Below are positions 49,507-58,734 of a stretch of DNA of 64,000 nucleotides, piece by piece. The stretch comes from Nematocida parisii ERTm1 (lineage: Eukaryota; Microsporidia). Under the pieces are notes generated by a model that saw only the letters and a program-made list of their open reading frames with translations, searched no databases and was not told the origin of the DNA. The stretch covers positions 248,001-312,000 of the forward strand of contig NW_013524651.1 of NCBI RefSeq assembly GCF_000250985.1, given 5' to 3'. The translations under genes and the position numbers were made by a program. How positions within the stretch are numbered: the first letter of the stretch is position 1; each line of letters opens with the position of its first letter.

Positions 49507-51353
49507 ATGCAAATTTTTATGGTTCTGCAGCACATAAAGAGCATGTTTGGTATTGAAAGAGTTGAAGTATCTGGCAACTTATACTGTAATAAAGCACTAA
49601 AACTGTCAGATGCAAGTATAAACATAGTAAATGAAAAGAACTTGGAAATAGTTGGGGGAGATAAAAGATTAGATTTTTTGTTAGAGGATATTTCCTATAT
49701 AGACTTTCATAAAACAGAAAGCCAGGAGCTGTCTGTGTATTTCTTTGTTAAAGAAGACAAATGGACATTTGTATTTAGAAAAAACCTGCCAAGAACGATT
49801 GTTCAGTTTTATGGAAAGCTAGTTTGTGTTCAATCTAAGATAAATGGCTGGGAGGTGCTTTATACAAACGACTGTGTTAGTCTTAAGCAGTATAATCAGA
49901 TAACAGAGCAGTATGATTTATTAGATGGGTCTGTGAGTGTTAGACTGCTAAAGATAAAAAACAGCACTGTCCTTCGTGTATATAAAGAATACAATATAAT
50001 TAGAAAAGGCGACTTAATTCAGAGCTATTCAGACTTCTATGTAGACCAAGAGACGCACAGCTTCTCATGGAGTACTTCTAATGGAAGTAATGAAATGGAG
50101 GTGTACAGGCTGATCTTTCCTAGTCTTCCGACCTTATTTGCTTTTGTTTCCTCTTTTGTTAGTGCAAACTCACCCGAAGAGGTTAGCTATTTAGAGAAAA
50201 TGGAAATAGATAATTACCAGGAAGACATGGATAGCAGTGAAGAAGAGAGTGAGGAGGAAGAGGACAGTGAATCTTCTGATACAAAAATCATGTTGGAACG
50301 GAAAAAGACAAGTAAAAAGAAGTATGCGCAGGCAGCAGGAAATATATTTGGTGGGCGCGACAAGGAGAGAAATCGTGCGCTTGCAGTGAATGAAGCCAAT
50401 ACTTTTGTTTCCAGAGGTTCTGCTATTGGTATATTCAAGAATGAAGACGATGATCTTAGCTATAAAGGAACTATCCAGGCTATACTCAGAAAGGGAGAGA
50501 ACGTAACACCAGATAAAATGATTGTAGCAAAAGACAACAATTCACTAATTGTGTCAGATCTAAACAAAAAGGACATGATGTACAAGATAGATCTGAACAC
50601 AGAAAAGGTAGCAGAGTGCTGGGATACAAAAGATGAACTCAAAGACTTTTTCTCATCTGCAAAGGATGAAAGAGGGGCACCGCTCACACACGATTTTGTA
50701 GGAGTGTCAAAGAACAGACTTTTTAAAATTGACCCAAGGTCTGCTGGCTTAATAGAAGGTAAGTCTTACAGTACAAACACAAAGTTTACTTCAGGAGATT
50801 CCACCAGCAATGGATATTTTGCTCTAGGATCAGAGACAGGTGACATTCGTATGTATGACTCATTAGATAAAAGAGCAAAAACACTCCTGCCTGGTCTAGG
50901 TGATTCTGTCTTGGGAGTTTTTATATCACCAAGTGGTAAATACATGGTGGGTACATGTAAGTCCTACCTTATGCTAATTGTAACCGAGGCTGCAGGTGTA
51001 TGTGGGTTTAAAAAGAGTCTAGGCCAGAATAAACCAGTTCCAAAGAAATTAATTGTGCGGCCAGAACATCTCCACTACTTCAATGGAGAGGTAAACTTCA
51101 CAAATGCCAGTATAAGTACAGATAAAGATGAGAAATACGTATAGTCAGTACTGGAGAATGGATACTTGTATGGGACATGGAAAAAGTCTTGAAAGGCCAT
51201 GTCTTCAACTATCAAATTAAGAGAAATGATTATAAAGTTGTTTCAAATAGTTTCATTCCCGGAGATAGCAACAAAATTGTTGTTGCTATGGATGATGAAA
51301 TGGCAATGATCAACAGACTCTCTCTTAAGAAGCCAAAGAACCCAAATAAATAA
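49507..51353 (+). CDS. VID27: VID27-family protein, frameshift near the C-terminus
   Basis: About 615 residues in all: 545 in the first frame (49507-51144) and 70 more in the next frame (51141-51353). The N-terminal half carries the PH-like VID27 region. A Glu/Ser-rich acidic linker (SSEEESEEEEDSESS) follows near 240. The C-terminal half is the WD40-like VID27 propeller: SDLNKKDMMYKIDL, then FVGVSKNRLFKIDPR and GYFALGSETGDIRMYDSLD. The first frame ends TAC-GTA-TAG; the next frame continues with IVSTGEWILVWDMEKVLKG, as expected of the last blade. One missing A would restore the frame. Vid27 is linked to vacuolar import and degradation in yeast; its biochemistry is unknown. Confidence 0.82.
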
Positions 51354-51981
51354 ATGCCAATTTTCAGATTTTACTTTTATTCTATATGCTATGTTTATTA
51401 TAGCTAATCTTTACATGAAAATGCAAAATAACCCATAAACACATTTTATATAAGATATATTCTTTAAATAAGACAACCTCAAGTTATATTTGTGTTTTAC
51501 TGTGGCATTATACTCGATGTGTTATATGCAATGTATAAAAACTCTTGGTAATACCTATTAAACAGTGATAGAAATAGAAAAAATATTAGAAGAAAAGGAA
51601 ATGAGCAAAAAAGGAAAAGGACAGAAAAGGAAAGATATAACCCTAAGTGGTAAATGAATTAATATAAGAAAATGAATATATATGTAAAGGACTAAAACGA
51701 ATTTAATATATAATCCAAAATACTCAGCAATTTACATGTGCTATAAACAATTAAACTATATCCACATGTGCAATCGCTATATTAAGTCATAAACCGCATG
51801 TGAATAAGTCCTATTTACAAATTAAATGTAAATTATTGCATTTTTAGGAAACATCCCTGTATAACCCCGTATAGTTACATAATTACTAGAAAAGCACAAT
51901 TCCCGGCAAAAAAGAAATTTACCCTTTATGGATTAATTACCTTTTAATTTCATTTATGTAATTTTCTATTTAAAATATAAA
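51354..51981. other. AT-rich spacer
   Basis: This is a 628-bp AT-rich spacer. A purine-rich stretch near 51565-51655 gives a short open run with MSKKGKGQKRKDITLSGK at its end, but it is too short to call. No RNA structure is obvious. Confidence 0.5.
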
Positions 51982-52158
51982 ATGGAGGAGACGTTATTTA
52001 CATTTGTAATAATGATACTAACAACAACAATCACGTACACACATTTAAAAAGATGCATGGGCGTAAAGAGGCAGCAAAGACCATATTATAAGCGACAAAG
52101 ACCTTCTCCTCTTTTTAACCATCGCGCATACTTAAATGAATGCATAAAATTGGCATAA
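51982..52158 (+). CDS. Possible micro-protein with a membrane span, 58 residues
   Basis: The frame runs ATG at 51982 to TAA at 52158. It begins MEETLFTFVIMILTTTITYT, an acidic start followed by a hydrophobic span of about 16 residues, then a basic tail with repeated Arg, Gln and Tyr (RQQRPYYKRQRPSP). Its GC content is clearly higher than the spacers on either side, and a TATTTAAAATATAAA stretch precedes it. That combination suggests a real type-III or N-anchored small membrane protein. No family is recognised. Confidence 0.4.
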   Translation: MEETLFTFVIMILTTTITYTHLKRCMGVKRQQRPYYKRQRPSPLFNHRAYLNECIKLA

Positions 52159-52267
52159 ACCTATGGAATAACAAATAAAATATATAGAATATAAAACTGA
52201 AATTACCAAGAATCCCTGTGAAAACAAATAAAATTTTATTATAGAATTTTCGAATATTTAGTAATAT

Positions 52268-52768
52268 TTATTCTGTAGTATATGCAGTAAATGTATAATT
52301 ATACAAAGTATTCCAGTGTAGGTGATGATCTGCTGTATCTTCCCATATCGCAGACAGAATGCACTTTGCTATTCCTTTAGCTTCTTTTCTTCTGTTACCT
52401 GCTATATCTTTCACTGCATAATATATCCATCCTTCATTCGGTAGTTTTTTGCATGTTATGCCTATGGCCTTGTAAATATGTGGGGGTGTTCCTTTTCCTA
52501 TTTCCTCTATATTTTTACAAAGCGGAATTTCTAGTTCTTTATACTCTTTATTTCGCATTACAATAAGAAGAAGAATTAGCGGAATTGGGTCTAATATCCT
52601 GACTGTGCGTGGGTAGATGGTTTCTACTCTTTCCACTGTGCTTTTTAGTAGATTTATAATTTGTTCTTTAAGAGCATTCTGCGGTTCTTCTGATAGATCT
52701 TTTAGAAGACAGAATAACTGTTTGCTCTTTTTTTCTGAAAATAGCAGCCACTCCTTGTCATCCTGCAT
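52268..52768 (-). CDS. Hypothetical protein, 166 residues
   Basis: The frame starts at ATG and ends at 52268. It is helical at the N-terminus (WLLFSEKKSKQLFCLLKDL), has a hydrophobic stretch DPIPLILLLIVM at about 65, and then GIAKCILSAIWEDTAD. It has no signal peptide and no recognised domain. It is divergent from the E1-like gene with 28 bp between starts, so both probably use one promoter region. Confidence 0.6.
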   Translation of the reverse strand: MQDDKEWLLFSEKKSKQLFCLLKDLSEEPQNALKEQIINLLKSTVERVETIYPRTVRILDPIPLILLLIVMRNKEYKELEIPLCKNIEEIGKGTPPHIYKAIGITCKKLPNEGWIYYAVKDIAGNRRKEAKGIAKCILSAIWEDTADHHLHWNTLYNYTFTAYTTE

Positions 52769-52796
52769 AGAAAGTTTTTTGCTTGAATTGAAAAGA

Positions 52797-53252
52797 ATGG
52801 AGGAAGAGAAATACTCCAGACAAATAAAACTATTTGGGCATGAAGCTCAGAAAAGAATCAAAGAGTCACATATCCACATAAAAGGAAATGCAAAGGAAAC
52901 AATGGTAGATTGCATGGTAAGGCTTTTGTTGCAAATAGGAGCAAATGTTTGCCGGGACAGTATGTGCACTGCAGAACCAACATGGGTGTTTATGTGCGAT
53001 TTAGATAAAGAGTACATAGAAAATGAAAATACTTACTGTAATAATAAGAATATTCTTTATATATCAACTAAGACACTTTCTATGTCAAGAGCATATACAG
53101 AACCTAAAAAATCCGAAGTTTCCTGTATAGAACACATTGAGATATATTTAAACATATTAGGTGGCATGGCTGTGCAAGAATATGTTAAATCGGTTGCTGG
53201 TGTTAAGTCTGTTGAACAATGGTCGTTAGACCCTTCTACTTTTGAAAACTAG
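52797..53252 (+). CDS. Half-length E1-like protein (Aos1/SAE1-like), probably degenerate
   Basis: This encodes 151 residues from the ATG at 52797. The N-terminus EEKYSRQIKLFGHEAQKRIK matches the opening YDRQIRLWGLEAQKRLR block of Aos1/SAE1, the non-catalytic half of the SUMO E1. After that the resemblance fades: the ATP-site glycines are not recognisable (IKGNAKETMVDCMVRL stands where GxGGLG would be), and the C-terminal half of the family is missing. It ends with the block LNILGGMAVQEYVKSVAGVK, resembling the VVGGILAQEVIKAIT helix of this family. So both ends of the fold are kept but the centre is short. It may be a minimal structural partner or a decaying gene. Ula1 is an alternative. Confidence 0.6.
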   Translation: MEEEKYSRQIKLFGHEAQKRIKESHIHIKGNAKETMVDCMVRLLLQIGANVCRDSMCTAEPTWVFMCDLDKEYIENENTYCNNKNILYISTKTLSMSRAYTEPKKSEVSCIEHIEIYLNILGGMAVQEYVKSVAGVKSVEQWSLDPSTFEN

Positions 53253-53359
53253 CCATATTCAGAAAGATATAGTTTAAATGCGATCTTTCATATAATAAAT
53301 TAGCTATAGATAATCTGAAAATATAAACAGGATATGTTTATTCCTTTAATCTGCTTGAC

Positions 53360-53693
53360 ATACCCACAAGGAGTCACGCCACCGCCGCCCTGCTACATAG
53401 CCAAGAGAGAAGAGATTGAAAGGGGAGAGCTCTTTATTCTCTTTAGGAAGCAGCCCAATCCTGCGCGGACATGGAGTCCCGGGCGCAGTTGTGTTAGGCT
53501 TGGCGCTGAAGTTAAGCCATCGAGGCTTCCCTGAGTCTCTCTCTACATTGTGGGAAGAACTCCAGTTAAATAGTCGGAAGTTGATATACTGATTCAGAGA
53601 TCTCGGCCTTTGCTTTGGCGGGATCACCACACGAGCTGGCACGCAGAAGGATTGTCCTCGGGGAGTCACGTCTGAGTGGCGGCGTCACCACAG
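53360..53693 (+). ncRNA. Structured RNA-like element, copy B
   Basis: This ~334-nt GC-rich block aligns end to end with copy A (minus strand, 30027-30353) and copy C (56500-56803). It looks like the most intact copy. Blocks shared with A include CTACATAG-like start, GAGCTCTTTATT, TGCGCGGACATGGAGTCC, TTGGCGCTGAAGTTAAGCC and GTGGCGGCGTCACCACAG. CGCCGCC at the 5' side pairs with GGCGGCG at the 3' side, closing the molecule. The word GGAGTCACG occurs at both ends. Reading frames in it are only overlaps without coding character. It does not fold as tRNA or 5S rRNA, and a GGAAGCAGCC string resembling the bacterial SRP loop is not kept in A. Confidence 0.62.
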
Positions 53694-54382
53694 TTATAGT
53701 AAATATTATACTAAATATCTATTAAATCATTTATCAACATTATATATCGTAATATAAAAATGATTTATTAATAAATATAGTTGTATATTCTTTATGTATA
53801 TTTGTGACAAATTACCTCTTTTCATCTACAAGCACACCAGAGATGATTAATTTCGCAATTAAAGTAGTAATCTAGTTAGATTATTTGAGGTTATATTTTA
53901 GTTTCATATGTTTGCTATGTGTTTTTATTATTTGTTTTCTATTTTATTTTTATTTTTATACGCACAACGATAATCAAAGTACATAGATACCCATACAATT
54001 TGTTATTCTGGCAACAAATTGTAGTACTCACACATGCCACCACAAAAAGCAAGTGATATTAATAAAGCCTGCACACTGGAGACTTTTCTCGATTTATACC
54101 GCTTTGATCGGATTGATATATATTCCTAGTAGGATATGCCATATATGCAAGTTATATCACAGTGATTCTCTTGATTATATTATGGATAGGTATCTAATAA
54201 TAACAGTAACTGGTCAGTAGAGCATTTTTCTTAATGGATTGTATATATTCATTTTACATATTATATCATTCTGTAGGATACGAAATATATCTAAATAATC
54301 TTTTTTATTACAAATCAAAAGAACATAAAGATATGAGATGTGTGTCACATAAATATTTCAAATATATTGAAAAAAGATAAAT
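53694..54382. other. AT-rich spacer after copy B
   Basis: This is a 689-bp AT-rich spacer. A short frame at 54034-54129 (MPPQKASDINKACTLETFLD, 31 residues in total) has more codon-like composition than its surroundings, but is too short to call. No RNA fold or repeat is otherwise seen. Confidence 0.5.
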
Positions 54383-55801
54383 ATGAATAGAAATTCTTTC
54401 ATTAACCACCAGCTCCCAACACATATAAAAACAATAGGACTAATAAAGAAGAATAATAATATAGACCTAGAAGAAATGCAAAAAAAGTCTCCCACTAGAA
54501 ACACAGAATGCGTGCCTAGTGAGAAACAAAAAACAAACTTTTTATCTAATACCTCTGTGCCATCTAGTGTGCACCAAGAAGAAAACACTAAAATGCCTTA
54601 TAGTCCAAATGGCAATGTGAAATATCCTGTTTATAATACAATTGCCTCAAAAAACATAGATAATATCTATGACACGCCTGAGCATCAAGAAATTAGTTCT
54701 TTTGAAGACAATAATTCCAATGAGCATGTTATTGTAGATCATCCCATCCCGCAAGAAGAAAGCAGCATACTCCTTTTAGAAAATGAGAGTGCTGTTGCTA
54801 ATAAGGATAGTGAGCAGCAAAATAATAGGGAACAAACATTTCGGCTAGTTTTTTTATATAGCAGAACAAATTACATTATTATTCACTTTAAAAGGGTATT
54901 TGGCATGATAAATAATCCCAAAGTATGCTTCTTTGGCATTTCACTCCTTCTTATACTTACTATGTATATTGTCAGATTAGTGTCTATGAACTCCTTCCAT
55001 GAGTTGGCATATAAAGCAAAGCCCACGGATGGCACTGTTTACAACAAAGTAGTTAAGTATATACAGGTGGCAGACTTTCTACTTACATCCATAATGTACT
55101 TTGTTGTTTTTGGTATTCGAAATTATAGATTCGTGATAGAAATCTTTAAGTGGGTAATTATAGTTGCAAATGTTATATTTATAGGCCTTTCTCTGTACTG
55201 GCTGAACATTGATTTAGACATTTTGCTGCACATAGGTTCTATTATAAAAGCCCTCTATGACATATCTTGTATTTTTGTTATAAATACAATATTTGGGTAT
55301 GTTGTTAGGCGCAATGTGCTGATATACCAAACAGTTGTGTTTTTCTCTATAAACTATATGCTATTCCTCTGTGGCAGTTACCAATTCTGGAAAATAACTA
55401 GAGAAGATGAAAATGAAATTCTTCAAAAAATAGTAAATTATATATCTGAGGCATCATCTAGCGCACTTAATAGTGGGAAGCTATGGGCAGCAGAAAATAG
55501 TCTTGTAGATAAAAGCACAACAAAGATGTATGCACAAACCGTAGATAAGTATATATATATTATAACAACGTATAAGATAGTACTATGTATCTCATCTGTT
55601 CTGTTTATAACATGCTATAGAGTGCTTTTACAAATAAAAAGTAAGAACAATGAAATAGATAACTCAGAAAAGAAATTCAATATTAGTTTAGTTAGAACCA
55701 CTGGCGCTCTTTTATGTATAGAATTTCTCAAAACCATGTCCTGGTATGTGATTCTAAATATTTTATTGCTAAGGATAAAAAACGTATTAGATGCTTTTTA
55801 A
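54383..55801 (+). CDS. Multi-pass membrane protein with long cytosolic N-terminus
   Basis: This encodes 472 residues. The first ~175 are hydrophilic, rich in Asn, Ser, Glu and Pro, and probably disordered. About seven hydrophobic spans follow, starting CFFGISLLLILTMYIVRLVS near 183 and ending SWYVILNILLLRI. There is no signal peptide and no recognised transporter motif. It shares general design, but no obvious sequence, with the multi-pass protein at 61887-63176. It lies between copies B and C of the structured element. Confidence 0.7.
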   Translation: MNRNSFINHQLPTHIKTIGLIKKNNNIDLEEMQKKSPTRNTECVPSEKQKTNFLSNTSVPSSVHQEENTKMPYSPNGNVKYPVYNTIASKNIDNIYDTPEHQEISSFEDNNSNEHVIVDHPIPQEESSILLLENESAVANKDSEQQNNREQTFRLVFLYSRTNYIIIHFKRVFGMINNPKVCFFGISLLLILTMYIVRLVSMNSFHELAYKAKPTDGTVYNKVVKYIQVADFLLTSIMYFVVFGIRNYRFVIEIFKWVIIVANVIFIGLSLYWLNIDLDILLHIGSIIKALYDISCIFVINTIFGYVVRRNVLIYQTVVFFSINYMLFLCGSYQFWKITREDENEILQKIVNYISEASSSALNSGKLWAAENSLVDKSTTKMYAQTVDKYIYIITTYKIVLCISSVLFITCYRVLLQIKSKNNEIDNSEKKFNISLVRTTGALLCIEFLKTMSWYVILNILLLRIKNVLDAF

Positions 55802-56254
55802 TTATGGATAAACCCTAAAATATTATTTCTACAATTTTAAAATAAACTCTTCATTTAAAAATATTTATTATAATAAGTGAATGTACACTTTGGATATTCT
55901 CTAAACATTATATTTGTACTGAAAAATTAATTATATCTAAGAAATATAATACAAAAAACCCAAGAGAACCTGTGGAGATTAAGTAAATTACATTGTATAA
56001 AACATAGGAGATACATGTGTCTCAGCAGCCAATAGAACTAACTTGTTACAGCTTCTTTATGGATATGAGTGGCAGGATATAAAATAGAGAGGATCAGTGC
56101 ATGGCACTATCAGAACAACAAAGCGAGTTCCCAATGCTTATATTAATAGACTATTTTCTATTATAAAAAAATTACAGTTAATATAACCCGAATAACCCGA
56201 ATAAATTGTATTTTTATTGAATTTAAAAATAAATTATTTTAAGTAGCTCTTAAA
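55802..56254. other. Spacer with a tandem CCCGAA motif
   Basis: This 453-bp spacer holds a tandem pair of ATAACCCGAA (56183-56202). A run near 56030-56130 has somewhat higher GC (GAGTGGCAGG, GGATCAGTGCATGGC) but forms no tRNA-like arms. No gene is visible. Confidence 0.45.
56183..56202 (+). promoter_or_regulatory. Tandem ATAACCCGAA motif
   Basis: Two directly repeated ATAACCCGAA units, the same arrangement as at 7960-7980. No start codon follows closely on plus; the minus-strand gene remnant ends 52 bp downstream, so its role here is unclear. Confidence 0.4.
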
Positions 56255-56508
56255 TTAGAATAATAGAAAATTATTCATAACTTCTTTTGCTTCAGTGGGA
56301 TATATCATGAATATACTAAGAATAATTATATAAACAATTATAATTATTGCTACAGCAATCTTTAATATTTTAGTAGTCCAGAAATTTATAGCTTCTTTTT
56401 CATTAAGTTTTTGTTCATTCCTGCTTTCTGGTTCTATTTCATCTTCAGTTTTTAGAGCATTATTTATAAATATGCTAGTGTTTTTATAGACTTATTAACT
56501 GCAGACAT
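56255..56508 (-). pseudogene. Small tail-anchored protein gene, frameshifted or remnant
   Basis: On minus, an ATG at 56508 opens MSAVNKSIKT and stops after 14 codons. The next frame, open from 56491 to the stop at 56255, continues with acidic sequence (KTEDEIEPESRNEQKLNEKE) and a strong C-terminal span (ILKIAVAIIIIVYIIILSIF), ending VMNNFLLF. Adding one A in the A5 run near 56481 would give a continuous ~84-residue tail-anchored protein. The second frame has no ATG of its own upstream of the acidic part. It may be a real gene with an assembly error or a decayed one. Its 5' end overlaps the start of element copy C. Confidence 0.4.
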
Positions 56509-56803
56509 TGTTAAGATAGAGAAGAGAGTGGAAGGGGAAAGCTCTTCATGCATTTAGGATTCGGTCTAAGCGTGTACAGACTCGGAGTCCAAGAGCACAG
56601 TTATGTTAGACCTGGTGCTGAAGTTAAGCCGTCGATGCTTTCCTGAGTCTCCTCTTAAGTTGAGAAAATAACTCGGGTTAAATAGTCGAAAGTTAATCTA
56701 CTGATTTGTGATTTTAGCCCTTTTTGTGGTGAGATCATCATGAAAGATGGCACACTAATGAATCGTCCTCGATAGCTCATGCCTAAGTGGTGGTATTGCC
56801 ACA
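56500..56803 (+). ncRNA. Structured RNA-like element, copy C (decayed)
   Basis: This aligns with copy B over about 300 nt: AGAAGAGAG, GGGGA-AGCTCTT, GACTCGGAGTCC-like, TGGTGCTGAAGTTAAGCC, CCTGAGTCTC, GTTAAATAGTC-AAGTT and AAGTGGTGGTATTGCCACA. Most differences from B are G or C replaced by A or T. The 5' half of the closing helix is gone. This is the picture of a copy drifting to the local base composition without selection. Its beginning overlaps the start of a small minus-strand gene remnant. Confidence 0.55.
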
Positions 56804-57097
56804 ATTATTCGTTACGCATTGATCATTAATATTCATTCAATGCACTATAACATAATCTGAAATAGTCTGAAGTGTCCATTATAAATATAACTAGATCATA
56901 AAATATTCTTATTACAAGCTACATAATAGATTAATACTCATTTCTGTTTATAGACTAATTCATAATAACCTAAAATTATAATTTTATACATAGTGTATTA
57001 AAATATAGAATAATAATATGTCAGAATATTCTTGTATGTATAAAAATACAAAAAGCTAGAAGTATATAATATTTAGTAATTAAAATAATTTTAAGAA

Positions 57098-58696
57098 ATG
57101 CGAAGAGCCACAATGGCAGGAATGCCAGCAAGAAATTCACTTTCTTCGGAAATAAGTAGATTAACACTAAGTGAAGACCCCAGAAGAAAACAAAGGAATC
57201 CAAGAGAAAAAACCCATCAGGAAGAGAATATAAATATTATCATAAACTTTCTCTCATCCACTGAGTATGACAGGCCCTTTTCTCATGCTCTGTTAAGTAA
57301 TCCATCGTCGAAAGACTTTCAATCTATTTTTAGGCACATTCAGTCTTTTATTGATCCAACTGCAGAGTTTACAAAGAGAATTGAAGATGAAGCGCCTTTA
57401 TTTCTGCGAGCAATAAAGTATCCGTACATTTCTGAGATAAATAGAAGTCAGCTTATAGCAATAACACCGCATACATGGCCGGTGCTATTGTCTATGCTTG
57501 GCTGGCTGGTGAAGACTGTTAATAGTGTATATGAGCTAATGGACGTTCCATCAATTGAAGAAGAGTCTAAAAGCATTTTCTATGAGTTTTTGTACAAAGA
57601 GTATTCAAACTACATGGAAGGAAGGGACAGCAATGATCTGGAAGAGGCAGTAGAAAGAGAAATAGCACAAAAAAACAAGGAAAGAATAAAAATAGCAGAA
57701 GAGAAAAAAGAGCATCTAAAAAGGCTTAAAGCTGAAATAAAGAATGAAACATTCAATGATTTGGAAGAGGTAATAGAAAAGCAGAAGCAAACACAAATTG
57801 ACCTAGAGAAAATCACAAATCTGCGAAAGTCACAGGAGATAAAGAACAAAAATTATAAAAAGGCGCTGGAAGAAACTGTAAAGGCATATACAAAGCTAAA
57901 GGAAGATGCAGATAGGATTCTTCAGAAAAAGCAAGAGCTAGAGGAGGAAATAAAGATGCAGCCAATAAAGCCGGAGCATGTACAGGAAATGACATATGAA
58001 AGAGACCAGTTAATAAAGTCATTAGAAGAGATAAAAAGGTCAAAAACAATTCTAATACGAGAGATTGACCTTAAGAACCAAATGATAAAGACTCAGGTAG
58101 AGGAATTTGAAAGAATTCTGGCAGATATTAAGAAAATTCGGACGGGTATAAATATTGGAATAGAAATTAAACGGAAAAAAACAGCCACAGACTTTTTGGA
58201 GTATGAAGAATATACAATAGAGGGAGACATTTTAGCACACGAGCAGTTTGCCAAGGAAAAACTTGAATCACTGCAGAAAGAAATTGAGCAGATAGAAGCT
58301 GCAGCTGAAAAAGAAAAAGAGAAAAACATTCTATTGACAGAAACACACAGTGCACTGTCCGATGAAATCGAACAGAAAGAAGAGCGAGTAAAGGTGCACG
58401 CGCAGGTTTACATTGAAAAGAAAGAAGCAACAGAGGAAGAGTATAAAATGACTGTTGGAAGAGTGGACAAGGCAGAAACCGAATTATTGAAAATACAAGC
58501 AGAGGGAGATAATGGGCTCTTCCAAAGTGAGCAAGCATTAGAAAGAATAAAAATAAGGAAGGGCAGAATTCTCAGCAAAATTGCTGTGGAGGAAGCTGAA
58601 ACACAGAAAATTACAGCAATAGTAGCAGCAAACATTCAAAGCTTAAAAGAAAGACTGGAGGAGGCCAAGACCACTCTTGAAGTATCCCCCCAGTAA
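57098..58696 (+). CDS. NDC80: Ndc80/HEC1 kinetochore protein
   Basis: This encodes 532 residues. Ndc80 is the microtubule-binding subunit of the kinetochore NDC80 complex. A calponin-homology domain covers about residues 40-165. It carries the DPRRKQR lead-in, SSTEYDRPFSHALLSNPSSK, DFQSIFRHIQSFIDP, APLFLRAIKYPYISEINRSQ and HTWPVLLSMLGWLV, all matching the family. From about 190 to the end the protein is coiled coil, heavy in Lys, Glu and Ile. The basic N-terminal tail of yeast and human proteins is reduced to about 40 residues. Later ATGs at 57113 and 57122 are possible starts. It is convergent with OLA1. Confidence 0.92.
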   Translation: MRRATMAGMPARNSLSSEISRLTLSEDPRRKQRNPREKTHQEENINIIINFLSSTEYDRPFSHALLSNPSSKDFQSIFRHIQSFIDPTAEFTKRIEDEAPLFLRAIKYPYISEINRSQLIAITPHTWPVLLSMLGWLVKTVNSVYELMDVPSIEEESKSIFYEFLYKEYSNYMEGRDSNDLEEAVEREIAQKNKERIKIAEEKKEHLKRLKAEIKNETFNDLEEVIEKQKQTQIDLEKITNLRKSQEIKNKNYKKALEETVKAYTKLKEDADRILQKKQELEEEIKMQPIKPEHVQEMTYERDQLIKSLEEIKRSKTILIREIDLKNQMIKTQVEEFERILADIKKIRTGINIGIEIKRKKTATDFLEYEEYTIEGDILAHEQFAKEKLESLQKEIEQIEAAAEKEKEKNILLTETHSALSDEIEQKEERVKVHAQVYIEKKEATEEEYKMTVGRVDKAETELLKIQAEGDNGLFQSEQALERIKIRKGRILSKIAVEEAETQKITAIVAANIQSLKERLEEAKTTLEVSPQ

Positions 58697-58734
58697 CAAC
58701 CGTAAAATAAAAACAAACTAATCAGCCGGTATAC

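Noticed and set aside
51565-51657. Purine-rich stretch ending in a Lys-rich 18-codon frame
   Set aside because: Too short, no conserved pattern, bounded by stops; probably spacer.
53440-53470. SRP RNA domain IV, from GGAAGCAGCC in copy B
   Set aside because: The opposing strand of the domain IV hairpin is missing and the string is not kept in copies A or C.
53400-53560. 5S rRNA, from GAAGTTAAGC in copies B and C
   Set aside because: Only this short word fits; the rest of the 5S helices and the 120-nt length do not, and copy A lacks the word.
53334-53669. Open frames of 66 and 107 codons across element copy B on both strands
   Set aside because: They overlap the conserved GC-rich element, are not kept as frames in copies A and C, and their amino-acid content looks like translated structural RNA.
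54034-54129. 31-codon frame starting MPPQKASD
   Set aside because: Codon-like but too short to support without conservation data.
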